Part shown: positions 35,621 to 44,443 of the stretch, piece after piece
How the letters are laid out: the number at the start of each line of letters is the position of its first letter
Numbering within the stretch: position 1 is the stretch's first letter
Assembly: GCF_000739555.1 (NCBI RefSeq)
Contig: NZ_BBJN01000011.1
Coordinates: forward strand, 40,822 to 104,821
DNA: 64,000 bases
Source: Halolamina rubra
GTDB lineage: Archaea > Halobacteriota > Halobacteria > Halobacteriales > Haloferacaceae
Reading direction: 5' to 3'
Position numbers and translations under genes: made by a program
Notes under the pieces: model-generated
Databases searched by the model: none
The model's input: only the letters and a program-made list of their open reading frames with translations
Told to the model about the DNA's origin: nothing

Positions 35621-36526
35621 TCAGTCCTGCACGAGCTCCGGCCGCGGAACCGCCTCGTCGGCGGCGTCGCGCCAGGAGTGCGCGGGCGTCCAGTCCAGCA
35701 GCTCCGCGGCCTTCGCGACGCTGTAGGCGCCGCCGTCGCCGTCGACGCCCGGGCCGGCCTCGGGAACGTCGCCGTAGTAGCGCTCCAGCAGCTCCTCCAG
35801 CGGCTCGCCGAGCGCGTTGTCCGCGGCGACGCAGTTGAACGCCTCGTGGCCGCCGTCGGGTGCGAACTCGGTTGTGAGCGCCGCGTGGACCATCTCGGCC
35901 ACGTCCCGGGCGTCGACGTACGACCAGTAGTTCCCCGCGCCGGCGCCGAGGTCCTCGGTGTAGTCGGACTCGCGACAGGGGTACACGCCGGGCTCCTGGA
36001 TCCACGAGGGGCGGATCGACGCCACCTGCACGCCGTGCCGGCGGGCGACGCCCGCCGCGACTTCCTCGGCGGCGACTTTCGAGAGCCCGTAGCCGTCCTC
36101 CGGCCGGCGCGGGTGGGACTCGGTCACCGGGAGCTCGTCGGGCAGCAGCTCCTCGTCGGCGAAGAAGAAGCCGTACGCGCCGTCGCTGGAGGCCTGCACG
36201 ATCCGGGCGCCCACCTCGCCGGCCGCGGTGAGCACGTTGTACGCCGCGACGGCGTTGTTCTCGAACACCGCGCCCTCGGGGTGGCGGCCGAGCGCCGGGA
36301 TCGCGCCCCAGTGGACGACGGCGTCGGGGCCGACGCTCGCGACCAGTTCGCGGACGGCGCCGCGGTCGGTGAGGTCGGCGGCCCGGAAGTCGACGTTCTC
36401 GACGCCCGCGGCGCCGAAGCCGGGGTGGTCGCGGTCGACGACGACGACCTCGTACTCCTCGCGCAGGCGATCGACGACCCAGCGCCCGGAGGCGCCGCGG
36501 CCGCCCGTGACGATGACGGTGTCCAT
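35621..36526 (-). CDS. NAD(P)-dependent extended SDR (nucleotide-sugar epimerase-like)
   Basis: 301 aa. Rossmann start 'VIVTGGRGASGRWVVDRLRE' (residues 4-23), 'DAVVHWGAIPALG' and the catalytic Tyr-X3-Lys in 'DGYGLSKVAAEEVAAGVA', with a Ser in 'IVQASSDGAYGFFF'. 'SIRPSWIQEPGVYP' is the substrate region of the extended SDR class. It may be an epimerase, dehydratase or reductase acting on a nucleotide sugar; no sugar genes are adjacent to decide. Confidence 0.85.
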   Translation of the reverse strand: MDTVIVTGGRGASGRWVVDRLREEYEVVVVDRDHPGFGAAGVENVDFRAADLTDRGAVRELVASVGPDAVVHWGAIPALGRHPEGAVFENNAVAAYNVLTAAGEVGARIVQASSDGAYGFFFADEELLPDELPVTESHPRRPEDGYGLSKVAAEEVAAGVARRHGVQVASIRPSWIQEPGVYPCRESDYTEDLGAGAGNYWSYVDARDVAEMVHAALTTEFAPDGGHEAFNCVAADNALGEPLEELLERYYGDVPEAGPGVDGDGGAYSVAKAAELLDWTPAHSWRDAADEAVPRPELVQD

Positions 36527-36614
36527 ACCGACCCACCAGTCGCCGGCGTGAAAGCCCCCACGGTGGCGGCGACCGTGGGGAGAGGTTTAACCGACTGAAC
36601 GCCTATTCACCGTC

Positions 36615-37490
36615 ATGGAGTGGAAACCGGACTGGGGGCTGCGGGCGCGCATGGCGATCACCATGCTGCTGCTCGGCCTCCTCTACGTCGTCTTCATCGC
36701 CGCGCTCTCGCTGACGGATCTCGGGATGGGCGGGATCGTCGTCGTGATGGGGCTGTTCATGCTCGGCCAGTTCTTCTTCAGCGACAAGCTCGCGCTGCGG
36801 AGCATGGGCGCCCGCGAGGTCGACCGCCAGGAGTACCCCGAGCTCCACGCGACGGTCGAACGGCTCTGCCAGCAGGCCGATCTCCCCAAGCCCACCGTCG
36901 CCGTCTCCGACATGGACGTGCCCAACGCCTTCGCCGCCGGGCGGTCCCAGAAGAGCGCGACCGTCTGTGTGACCCGCGGGCTGCTGCGCAGCCTCGACGA
37001 CGAGGAGCTCGAGGGCGTGCTGGCACACGAGCTCGCCCACGTCAAGAACCGGGACGTGATGGTGATGACGATCGCCTCCTTCCTCTCGACGCTGGCGTTC
37101 ATGGTCGTGCGCTTCGGCTTCCTGTTCGGCGGCGGCCGCCAGCGACAGGGCGGCGGCCAGGTGCTGGTCGCCATCGGCGTCTCCTTCGCGGTCTGGATCC
37201 TCTCGTTCGTCCTGATCCGGACGCTCTCGCGCTACCGGGAGTACGCCGCCGATCGCGGCGCCGCCGCGATCACGGGCAACCCGTCGGCGCTGGCGTCGGC
37301 GCTGATGACGATCGACGGCAGCATGGACCGCGTGCCCCAGGAGGACCTCCGGGAGACCGCGGAGATGAACGCCTTCTTCGTGATCCCGATCCGCTCGGGG
37401 TTCATCGGCAAGCTGTTCAGCACCCACCCGAGCACCGAGAACCGCGTCGACCGCCTGCGCGAGCTCGAACGCGAGATCGAGACGCAGTAG
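36615..37490 (+). CDS. HtpX-like M48 membrane metalloprotease, second paralogue
   Basis: 291 aa. HELAH zinc motif in 'VLAHELAHVKNRD', third ligand in 'LSRYREYAADRGAAAITGNP', and hydrophobic pairs near residues 17-57 and 155-205. The C-terminal 'STHPSTENRVDRLRELE' is the family ending. It is the same length as the HtpX at 22759 but clearly diverged (for example 'FGFLFGGGRQRQGGGQ' between helices), so it is an old paralogue. A TATA-like 'gtttaacc' lies about 27 bases before the ATG. Confidence 0.9.
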   Translation: MEWKPDWGLRARMAITMLLLGLLYVVFIAALSLTDLGMGGIVVVMGLFMLGQFFFSDKLALRSMGAREVDRQEYPELHATVERLCQQADLPKPTVAVSDMDVPNAFAAGRSQKSATVCVTRGLLRSLDDEELEGVLAHELAHVKNRDVMVMTIASFLSTLAFMVVRFGFLFGGGRQRQGGGQVLVAIGVSFAVWILSFVLIRTLSRYREYAADRGAAAITGNPSALASALMTIDGSMDRVPQEDLRETAEMNAFFVIPIRSGFIGKLFSTHPSTENRVDRLRELEREIETQ

Positions 37491-37530
37491 CCGCCGAGGA
37501 TTTTTCACGCGACCGGCCGAGCGACGGGAC

Positions 37531-38481
37531 ATGTTCGACCTCGTAGGGTTCGGCGAGGCGACGCTCCGACTGCGCGCCGGGCGCGGCCGTCAGCTCGCTG
37601 ACAGCGACTCCTTCGCCGCCGCCGTCGGCGGGCCGGAGCGAAACGCCGTCGTCACCGCGGCGGGGCTGGGCGCCGACGCCGTCTGGCTCTCGCGGCTCCC
37701 GGACTCGCCGCTGGGGGAGCGTGTCGTCGCCGACCTGCGGCGCCACGGCGTCCGGACGGGGATCTCGTGGGCCGACGCCGACGCACGGCTCGCGACCGCG
37801 TTCGTCGAGACCGGTCCCGAACCGCGGGGGAGCACGGTCGTCCGCGACGCCGACGGCGCCGCGTTCGAGGGGGTCCACGCCGAGAGCGTGCCGCTGAACC
37901 CGGTGCAGAACGCCGAGCGCTTCCACGTCGCCGGCGCCACCGTCGCCCGCTCGGAGCAGGCAGCGGCGGCGACGCGGTCGCTGCTGGCCGCGGCCGGCGA
38001 GAGCGACACGACCACCGCGTTCGACCTGCGCTACCGCGAACGCGACTGGTCGACGGCGACCGCCCGGGACGCCTGCGAGTCGCTGCTCCCCGCCGTCGAC
38101 GTGCTGTTCGTCTCCTCGTCGGCCGCGCGGACGGTGCTCGGCGAGGACGGCGACCCGATCGAGACCGCCCACGCGCTCCGGACGGACCACGGGCTGGAGA
38201 CGGTGGTGCTGCTCCGGAGCGACGGCGGCGCGCTGGCGGTCCACGACGACGAGGTCCACGAGACCGACGCGGTCCGGGGCGAGTCCGTCGACGCCACGGG
38301 CGCCCGCGACGCGTTCGTCGGCGCGTTCCACGCCAAGCGACTCGCCGGGGAGAACGACGGGGCCGGCGTCGGCGACGCGCTCGCGTGGGGCGCCGCGGCC
38401 GCCGCGCTGGCGCGGACGCTCGATGGGGACTCGGTGAACGTCCCGCGGCGCGCGGTCGAGCGGATCGTCGCCGAGCAGTAG
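37531..38481 (+). CDS. PfkB family sugar kinase, KDG-kinase-like
   Basis: 316 aa. The N-terminal 'VGFGEATLRLRAGRGRQL' and 'AVGGPERNAVVTAAGLGA' resemble 2-keto-3-deoxygluconate kinases of haloarchaea, which phosphorylate KDG in the semi-phosphorylated Entner-Doudoroff route. The anion-hole/catalytic motif reads 'DATGARDAF': the catalytic Asp is present, but the usual GAGD is GARD. It follows the second htpX after 40 bp. Substrate uncertain. Confidence 0.8.
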   Translation: MFDLVGFGEATLRLRAGRGRQLADSDSFAAAVGGPERNAVVTAAGLGADAVWLSRLPDSPLGERVVADLRRHGVRTGISWADADARLATAFVETGPEPRGSTVVRDADGAAFEGVHAESVPLNPVQNAERFHVAGATVARSEQAAAATRSLLAAAGESDTTTAFDLRYRERDWSTATARDACESLLPAVDVLFVSSSAARTVLGEDGDPIETAHALRTDHGLETVVLLRSDGGALAVHDDEVHETDAVRGESVDATGARDAFVGAFHAKRLAGENDGAGVGDALAWGAAAAALARTLDGDSVNVPRRAVERIVAEQ

Positions 38482-38506
38482 CGGCGTCGACCGTCGCCCG
38501 TCTTGT

Positions 38507-39547
38507 CTACCGCAGCTCTCGCTCGTCGAGCCACGCGCGCAGCCCCGCCGCCGACGCGGTCTCCTCCGTCGCGACGTAGTGGCTGGCACAGGCGTTCCCG
38601 CAGGCCAACGCGACCGGCCACTCCCAGCCGGCGCCCAGGCCGACCGCCAGCCCGCCGTCGAAGCGGTCGCCGCCGCCGACCTGCCGGCAGGCGTCGACGG
38701 TGGGGTTCTCGACGCGGACGACGCCGTCGCCGGTCGCCGCCAGCGCCTCCGCCTTCCCGTGTTTCACGACCGCGGCGGCGTCGAACGCCTCGCGGACGGC
38801 GCGGACGCGGTCGGGGTCGTCGACCGGCGGCGCGGGCGGGTCGGGGAGCGCGACCGCGAGCGTGCGGAGCTCGGTGGGGTTGACCGAGAGCACGACGTCG
38901 ACGCTGTCGCCGATCGCGCGGACCGCCTCGCGGAGCTCGCGGTGGTCGTCGAGATCGCCCCCCAGCACGTCGCCGGGGTCGAACACGAACGGCCGGCGCG
39001 GGATCGACGCGTCGCCGAGCTCGTGGAACGCCTCTGCCATCCCGGGTGTCGACACCCAGTTCGCACAGACGAGGGCGTGGGCGTCGAAAACCGTCGACAG
39101 CGGCGCGGCCTCCCGGAGGTCGGCCAGCGACCACGCCGTGAGGTCCGGCGACGCCTCGACCAGCAGCAGGTCGCTGTCCGCGAAGTCGAGCACGTTCACC
39201 ACCGCCGCCTGCCCCATGGAGACGGTGTCGAACGGCAGGTCGGCGAGGACGTTCCGCCCGGGTTCGGGGTCGTCGAGGTGGCCGTAGCAGGCGGCGTCGG
39301 CGCCGAGGGCGTGGGCCTGCTGGGCGGCGTTGACCGCCTGCCCGCCCGGTTCGACGAACCGCGGCTCGAGGTCGAACCCCTTCCGCCCGTCGGCGGCGGC
39401 CTCGCGGGCGAACGTCGTCCGGCGATCGACGGGGTCGAGCGCGCCCGTCGAGAGCCGACAGTAGCGGTCGACGCTCCCGTCGGGCAGGGTCGTCACCGTG
39501 GGCGCGGGGTCGTCGGCCAGCCGGCGGGCGAGACGCTGGTAGGACAC
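38507..39547 (-). CDS. PfkB-type carbohydrate kinase family protein
   Basis: 346 aa, larger and more diverged than its convergent neighbour. 'VEPGGQAVNAAQQAHALGAD' matches the PfkB N-terminal motif and 'CRQVGGGDRFDGGLAVGLGA' the C-terminal one, with the catalytic Asp kept in GGGD. The middle ('FDPGDVLGGDLDDHRELREA', 'VVLSVNPTELRTLAVAL') fits the family fold. Two PfkB genes end to end suggest sugar metabolism here, but the substrate cannot be told. Confidence 0.8.
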   Translation of the reverse strand: MSYQRLARRLADDPAPTVTTLPDGSVDRYCRLSTGALDPVDRRTTFAREAAADGRKGFDLEPRFVEPGGQAVNAAQQAHALGADAACYGHLDDPEPGRNVLADLPFDTVSMGQAAVVNVLDFADSDLLLVEASPDLTAWSLADLREAAPLSTVFDAHALVCANWVSTPGMAEAFHELGDASIPRRPFVFDPGDVLGGDLDDHRELREAVRAIGDSVDVVLSVNPTELRTLAVALPDPPAPPVDDPDRVRAVREAFDAAAVVKHGKAEALAATGDGVVRVENPTVDACRQVGGGDRFDGGLAVGLGAGWEWPVALACGNACASHYVATEETASAAGLRAWLDERELR

Positions 39548-39633
39548 GCGGCGGCGTTCGACCGGGGGGAAGAAGGGTGCTACGCTCGGCGGCGTCGCTG
39601 GCGGGGCGAGAGAACGAGAGAAGCCGCGAGGGG

Positions 39634-40164
39634 TTACCGGACGAGCAGGTCCTCGCCGCGCTCGACGACGATGCGGCAGGGCGGCGACATCTTGTTGTAC
39701 GCGCGGCGGAACGCCTCCTTCACTTCGTCGGCCTGGTCGACCTCGCAGTAGGCCGTGAAGATGTTCTCGCCCTCGTTGATCCGGGCGGCGGTGCCGACCG
39801 GCTTCCCGAACGCCTGCCGCATCCCGTCGGAGACACGGTCGGCGCCGGCGCCGGTCGCCTGCTTGTTCTCGCGCAGCACCTGGTGGGGGAACTTCCGCAG
39901 CACCATCTTGTAGTTCCCCTCGCCGAGGGTCTTGATCAGGTGGCGGTTGGCGGACAGGCGCGCGGACTCGAGCGAGCCGTGGCGGACCTGCAGCGTCTCC
40001 TCGGGGCGCAGCGAGATCTTCACGGGGTAGTCCTGCGGGTCGGCCTGCAGGTCGCCCATGTTGTGCTGTGCGATCTTCGAGCCGGGGATGCCGGTGATGT
40101 ACTCGCGCCGGGTGTACGACGGCTTGTCGATCTCCCGGTACATTGAGGCGGGCTTGTCAGACAT
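39634..40164 (-). CDS. rpl10e: 50S ribosomal protein L10e (L16 family)
   Basis: 176 aa, standard length. Binds 23S rRNA near the A-site tRNA. Characteristic segments: '[20 protein letters not shown]', '[20 protein letters not shown]' and '[20 protein letters not shown]'. It is alone here, as often in archaea. 'ctttaatcg' lies about 38 bases before the ATG, a slightly longer distance than for its neighbours. Confidence 0.96.
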   Translation of the reverse strand: MSDKPASMYREIDKPSYTRREYITGIPGSKIAQHNMGDLQADPQDYPVKISLRPEETLQVRHGSLESARLSANRHLIKTLGEGNYKMVLRKFPHQVLRENKQATGAGADRVSDGMRQAFGKPVGTAARINEGENIFTAYCEVDQADEVKEAFRRAYNKMSPPCRIVVERGEDLLVR

Positions 40165-40225
40165 GGCTACTTGCCTGTTCTGAGGCCCAGCCGGCGATTA
40201 AAGCCTTCGATGCGTGCCCGCCCCG

Positions 40226-41035
40226 TCACTGCTCCCCGTCCGCGGCGTCGCTCGAGGACTCGGCGGCCGGCGTCGACGCGTCGCCCTCGCCGTCAGTTGC
40301 CGCCTCGGCGCCCGTCGTCGACGACGCCGGCGGGTTCAGCGCGACGTGAGAGAGCCCCTTCTCGGCCAGCAGCTCGCGGGCGCGGTCGGTGACGGAGGGG
40401 GCGACGAGGACCCCGCGAACCTCGCTCCCGTCGGGGAGCTCGCGGGCGAGAGCCCCGACGTAGCGACCCAGCTGGCCGGCGGCGTCCGGGCCGACGCGCC
40501 GGCGCTTGAGTTCGACGACCACGGGCCGGCCCGCGGAGTCGTGACCGAACACGTCGACGGGGCCGGCGACGGTCTCGCGCTCGGTCGCCGCGGGCTCGAA
40601 CCCCGGTTCGACGAGGCTCGGGTCGTCGAGCACGCGCTGGCGGAGATCCTCCTCGCTGCCGAACACGTCGACGCTCCGGCCGCCGGTGACGGGGAGCGCC
40701 GACACCTGCTCGACGCGCTCGAACCGCACGTCGAGCTCCTCGTCGGGGTTCTCGCGCACGCTGCGGACGCGCAGGCGGCCGTCGCGGACGGCGGCGCGGT
40801 GCTCCGACCCCGGCGGCTGCCAGTTGACGGGCGTGCGCTGCTCGTCGGTGTGGACCAGCGCGGTGCCGTCGGGTTTGAGGAGCAGCAGGCGGTCGCCCGC
40901 CCCGAGCGAGGCTGACGCGCGGCCGTCGTACTCGACGGTGCAGCGGCCGAACACGGTGACCAGTTCCCCGCGCTCGAACGCCGCCGACAGCGCCGCGAGC
41001 GCGTCGCGGTGGGTCGGCCGGTGGAGGGTGGTCAC
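40226..41035 (-). CDS. nucS: endonuclease NucS
   Basis: 269 aa. Mismatch-specific endonuclease (EndoMS/NucS) that cuts both strands at mispairs and works with the sliding clamp. The N-terminal beta domain includes 'LVTVFGRCTVEYDGRASASL'. The C-terminal nuclease core has 'VDVFGHDSAGRPVVVELKRR' (Asp and Glu-X-Lys) followed by 'GQLGRYVGALA'. An acidic, Ala/Ser-rich tail of about 40 residues follows. GTG 41035 chosen ('TTLHRPTHRDALAAL'); GTG 41041 is equally possible. Confidence 0.92.
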   Translation of the reverse strand: MTTLHRPTHRDALAALSAAFERGELVTVFGRCTVEYDGRASASLGAGDRLLLLKPDGTALVHTDEQRTPVNWQPPGSEHRAAVRDGRLRVRSVRENPDEELDVRFERVEQVSALPVTGGRSVDVFGSEEDLRQRVLDDPSLVEPGFEPAATERETVAGPVDVFGHDSAGRPVVVELKRRRVGPDAAGQLGRYVGALARELPDGSEVRGVLVAPSVTDRARELLAEKGLSHVALNPPASSTTGAEAATDGEGDASTPAAESSSDAADGEQ

Positions 41036-41167
41036 GCTCACGCTCGCCGTTGGGTGCGGACGGACAAATGGCCGACGGTCCCCCGGACTGCGCGCGTCGA
41101 CGGGGGAGCTGACAGCCGACGGACGGAAGCCGTAGCACATACAGTCCCCCCGGGAAAACGGGGTGGT

Positions 41168-41731
41168 ATGGTCGACCCCATACTCACATACGTCGCCGGT
41201 ATCGCGTTCCTCGTCCTCCTCATCGCCCCGGTGCTGTACCTGCTGTACGCCGAGGCGGAGACGGAGGCGGACGACGAGCACCCGAGCGAGAGCGTCGTCG
41301 GCGGCGTCGGCCCCGTCGCGGAGGCGGGCGGCGACACCGAAGCCGACAGCGCGGCGGAGGCGGCGGCCGCGGAGTCGGACGGCGACGAGGAGGCGGCCGA
41401 GGAAGCAGCGGAAACGGAAGGCGCAGTGGAAGCAGAGGAAGCGGAGGGAGCAGAGGAAGCGGAGGATGCAGAGGAAGCGGAGGGAGCAGAGGAAGCGGAG
41501 GATGCAGAGGAAGCAGAGGAAGCGGAGGATGCAGAGGAAACGGAAGAACCCGAGGATGCGGAGGAAACAGCGGAAGCGGAAGAAGCGGGGGAAGCAACGG
41601 AAGAACCCGAGGAAGCGGAGGAAGCGGACGAAGAGACGGCCGCGGAGAGCGAGGACGACGCGGAAGCCGACGAGGAAAGCGACTCGAACGAGGACGCGGC
41701 TGACGACGACGAGTCGGACGACGACGCCTGA
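41168..41731 (+). CDS. membrane-anchored, extremely acidic Glu/Ala repeat protein
   Basis: 187 aa. One N-terminal helix ('MVDPILTYVAGIAFLVLLIA', then 'PVLYLLYAEAE') and then about 150 residues made almost only of Glu, Ala, Asp and Thr, built from 'EEAEDAEEAEGA'-like units. The DNA shows the same as a 'gaggaagcggag(g/a)' repeat (about 41400-41640) that could change length by slippage. No enzyme domain. The acidic part probably stays disordered; whether it faces in or out is not clear. 'acatacag' lies about 28 bases upstream. Confidence 0.7.
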   Translation: MVDPILTYVAGIAFLVLLIAPVLYLLYAEAETEADDEHPSESVVGGVGPVAEAGGDTEADSAAEAAAAESDGDEEAAEEAAETEGAVEAEEAEGAEEAEDAEEAEGAEEAEDAEEAEEAEDAEETEEPEDAEETAEAEEAGEATEEPEEAEEADEETAAESEDDAEADEESDSNEDAADDDESDDDA

Positions 41732-41733
41732 GC

Positions 41734-42519
41734 CTACTTCTCGACGAACTCGGCGACGCGGTCGCGGCGCTCGTCGCTCGCGAACTGCTCCCACCAGAGC
41801 GCCGCCTCGCGCTCGCGGGCGGTCGCGGGGTCCGGCGCCGCGACGGCGGCGTTGATCGCCCGCTTCGCACGCGTCCGGGCTTCGTCGCCGACCGCCCCCA
41901 TCGACGCCACGAGTTCGGCGACGCGCTCCTCCAGCGTGTCGGCGGCGACAACGTCGGTCAGCAGCCCCATCTCCCGGGCGCGGGCGGCGTCGACGCGCTC
42001 GGCGGTGAACACCAGCTCCTTCGCGGTCGACTCGCCGATGGCGTCGACCAGCCGCCGGGTCGCGCCGCCGGTGGGGAGCAGCCCCACCGCGGCCGTCGGG
42101 AGCCCGAACGTCGAGCGCTCGCTGGCGACCCGGAGGTCGCAGTACAGCGCGAGCACGAGGCCGCCGCCGATACAGAACCCGTCGATCTGCGCGATCACGG
42201 GGGCGTGACAGTCGTGGGGCGCGCGGAAGATCTCGTGGAAGCGCTCCTGTCGCTCGCGCTGCTCTGGGTCGTGATCCGCGAACGGGCCCGCGTACTCCGC
42301 GAGGTCGGCGCCGGCGGAGAACGCCTCGTCGCCCGCGCCCTGGATCACCACGGCGTCGACGGCGTCGCGGTCGTTCTCGATCTCGGCGAACGCGCGGCCG
42401 AGGTCGTGCATCACGGCGGTGTTCAGCGCGTTGTGCGTCGCCGGCCGGTCGATGGTGAGGGTCGCGACGCCGGCGTCGACGGTGGCGTCGAGGTGGCGGT
42501 AGGGGCCGTACTCGGACAT
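41734..42519 (-). CDS. enoyl-CoA hydratase/isomerase family protein
   Basis: 261 aa. Crotonase fold: 'IDRPATHNALNTAVMHDLG', oxyanion-hole segments 'AFSAGADLAEYAG' and 'QIDGFCIGGGLVLALYCDLR'. Hydratases usually have Glu in the next segment (Pro-Glu); here it reads 'STFGLPTAAVGLLPTGGATR' with Thr, while the later Glu in 'AKELVFTAERVDAARAREMG' is present. So isomerase or another crotonase reaction is as likely as hydration. Upstream 'gctctttcc' is about 28 bases from the ATG. Confidence 0.88.
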   Translation of the reverse strand: MSEYGPYRHLDATVDAGVATLTIDRPATHNALNTAVMHDLGRAFAEIENDRDAVDAVVIQGAGDEAFSAGADLAEYAGPFADHDPEQRERQERFHEIFRAPHDCHAPVIAQIDGFCIGGGLVLALYCDLRVASERSTFGLPTAAVGLLPTGGATRRLVDAIGESTAKELVFTAERVDAARAREMGLLTDVVAADTLEERVAELVASMGAVGDEARTRAKRAINAAVAAPDPATAREREAALWWEQFASDERRDRVAEFVEK

Positions 42520-42582
42520 GGTCACCGCTGTCGTCGCCGGTCGGAAAGAGCCTACCGGGGCGGCGACGACCCCGAGTAGAAC

Positions 42583-42592
42583 GGTTTTTCAG
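42583..42592 (+). promoter_or_regulatory. TATA element before the TauE/SafE leader frames
   Basis: 'ggtttttcag' is centred about 27 bases before the ATG at 42614, not before the exporter ATG at 42804. Transcription therefore probably starts at the 21-aa frame, giving the exporter either a 190-base leader or two upstream peptides. Confidence 0.5.
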
Positions 42593-42613
42593 TCGTCACG
42601 GATACCGTCGTCC

Positions 42614-42679
42614 ATGTCCCAGAACCGCCGCAAGCGCACCGACGTTCGAGCGTACAGCGCCCACGGGGGCCACGGCTGA
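42614..42679 (+). CDS. possible 21-aa peptide, first frame of the exporter transcript
   Basis: ATG 42614 encodes a 21-aa basic peptide (starting MSQNRRKRTDVRAYSAHGG). Its TGA shares its A with the ATG of the next small frame (TGATG), and a TATA-like element stands 27 bases upstream. Support is positional only. Confidence 0.4.
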   Translation: MSQNRRKRTDVRAYSAHGGHG

Positions 42680-42798
42680 TGGCCGCCCGCGACAGCCCCC
42701 GGCGCAGCTCCGTTCCGTCCCTTCTCGCCAATTCCCACTCGTCCTCCAGCGCGAGCCACGCGGTGCCGTCGCCCGACCTGCTGGCGCAGTCCCGGTGA
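42679..42798 (+). CDS. possible 39-aa Ser-rich peptide between leader and exporter
   Basis: Begins in the stop codon of the 21-aa frame and ends 5 bases before the exporter ATG; the exporter's alternative GTG at 42795 overlaps its stop as GTGA. The product is Ser/Ala/Pro-rich, with no hydrophobic segment and no recognisable family. The chain of overlapping starts and stops suggests coupled re-initiation down to the exporter, but the peptide may have no function itself. Confidence 0.35.
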   Translation: MAARDSPRRSSVPSLLANSHSSSSASHAVPSPDLLAQSR

Positions 42799-42803
42799 CC
42801 ACG

Positions 42804-43889
42804 ATGGCCGAGAGCACACCGAAACAGGTCCAGAAGTCGTTCCTGCGCTACCAGCACCTGTTCGTGTTCGCCGCCCCGGTGGTGTTCGTGCTCGGCGTCT
42901 TCTTCGCCGCGCCGACGCCGGACGGGATCGGCACCGGCTACTGGCTGGAGTACTGGTGGCTGTTCCCCTTCTTCCTGCTCGGGGCGACGATCGTCAACAC
43001 CGTCGGCATCAGCGGCTCGGCGCTGTTCGTCCCGTTCCTGATCTTCCTCTACCCGCTGCTCGCGGGGGGGACGCTGACCCCGGAGACGATCGTGAAGGTC
43101 GGCCTCATCAGCGAGTCGTTCGGCCTCTCCAGCTCCGCGGTCGCGTTCATCCAGTACGGGCTCGTCGACCGCCGGCTGGCGACGACGCTCGTCGTCGGCG
43201 GCCTCCCCTTCGTCGTCGGCGGGGCGCTGCTCTCCTTCGTCATCCCGGCGCCGCTGTTCCACGCGGCGCTGGGGCTGGCGCTCATCGCCGCCTCGGTGCT
43301 CATGCTCAAAGCCGACCTGAGCCACGAGGAGCCCGACGAGGCGGCCTCCGGCGACGCCGAGGTCGCGACCGACGGGTCGGGCGACCTCCCCGACGACGCC
43401 GGCAAGCCCGGCGCGGCCGGCGTCGAGGCCACCGACGGCAGCATCACGCGCGTCGATCGCGCGGGCGACACCTACTACTACACGTGGTCGGGCTACCTCG
43501 AACGCTTCGCGAACTACAGCGTCGGCGGCGTGTTCCAGGGGCTCGCCGGCTTCGGCATCGGCGAACTGGGGATCATCTCCCAGCTGCGGACCGACGTGCC
43601 CGTCCGCGTCGCGATCGGCACCAACCACATCGTCGTCGCCGTCACGGCGGTGATCGCGTCGCTCGTCCACGTGTTCGGCGGCCAGTTCGTCCCCGGCGGC
43701 CACACGCTCAGCCTCGCGTCGACGCCGTGGAACATGGTCGTGTTCACCGTCCCCGCGACGGTCACGGGCGGCCAGATCGCGCCGTACGTCTCCAACGCCA
43801 TCGACACGGAGCTGATCCAGAAGGGCGTCGGCGTCCTCTTCGCGGTCATCTCGGTCGCGCTGTTCCTGATGGCGGGCAACGTCGTCTGA
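42804..43889 (+). CDS. TauE/SafE family membrane exporter
   Basis: 361 aa from ATG 42804. Two groups of hydrophobic helices with the family motifs 'TIVNTVGISGSALFVPFLIF' (first repeat) and 'VFQGLAGFGIGELGIISQLR' (second repeat), separated by an acidic loop of about 70 residues (near 180-245) that is longer than usual. Members move sulfite, sulfoacetate or other organic anions out of the cell. A UspA gene follows 68 bases downstream; such TauE/UspA pairs are frequent in haloarchaea. Substrate unknown. Confidence 0.87.
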   Translation: MAESTPKQVQKSFLRYQHLFVFAAPVVFVLGVFFAAPTPDGIGTGYWLEYWWLFPFFLLGATIVNTVGISGSALFVPFLIFLYPLLAGGTLTPETIVKVGLISESFGLSSSAVAFIQYGLVDRRLATTLVVGGLPFVVGGALLSFVIPAPLFHAALGLALIAASVLMLKADLSHEEPDEAASGDAEVATDGSGDLPDDAGKPGAAGVEATDGSITRVDRAGDTYYYTWSGYLERFANYSVGGVFQGLAGFGIGELGIISQLRTDVPVRVAIGTNHIVVAVTAVIASLVHVFGGQFVPGGHTLSLASTPWNMVVFTVPATVTGGQIAPYVSNAIDTELIQKGVGVLFAVISVALFLMAGNVV

Positions 43890-43957
43890 CTCGGGGACTC
43901 CTGACGGACCGGCGTCGAGCACAAGGCTTCTCCGCGTTCCGTCCCCCAGCACCGATC

Positions 43958-44395
43958 GTGTACGACCAGATCCTGCTCCCGACTGACGGCAGCGACGGGG
44001 CCGCGGCGGTTGCCGACCACGCCGGCGTCATCGCCGACCGGTTCGACGCGACGGTCCACGTGCTCGCGGTCGCGGACACGAGGAACCGCTTCGAGAGCCC
44101 GTCGAGCGGGCTCGCCCCCGAGGTGTGGGAGGAGAGCGAGCGGGAACGCGCCGAGGCGGCCGTCGACGACACCATCGGGATGCTCCCCGACTCGGTCGAC
44201 GCCGAGCGCGTCGTCGAGTCGGGCGTCCCTCACGAGACCATCCTCGACTACGCCGAGCGCGAGGGGACGGACGTGATCGCCATGGGCACCCACGGCCGGA
44301 CGGGGCTGGACCACTACCTCATCGGGAGCGTGGCCGAACGGGTCGTCAGGCGGTCGTCGGTGCCCGTGCTGACGGTGCGGATCGACGAGGAGTGA
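43958..44395 (+). CDS. universal stress protein, UspA family
   Basis: 145 aa, GTG start. 'YDQILLPTDGSDGAAAVADH' at the N-terminus and the nucleotide-binding signature 'GTHGRTGLDHYLIGSVAERV' followed by 'VLTVR', i.e. G-2X-G-9X-G-S, which marks the ATP-binding class. It lies just behind the TauE/SafE exporter in the same direction, so it may sense energy state for that transporter. Confidence 0.9.
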   Translation: MYDQILLPTDGSDGAAAVADHAGVIADRFDATVHVLAVADTRNRFESPSSGLAPEVWEESERERAEAAVDDTIGMLPDSVDAERVVESGVPHETILDYAEREGTDVIAMGTHGRTGLDHYLIGSVAERVVRRSSVPVLTVRIDEE

Positions 44396-44443
44396 CGGGG
44401 AGCGACGCCTCTGAAAACCGGAAACCCGGGTAGTCGAGTCGGC

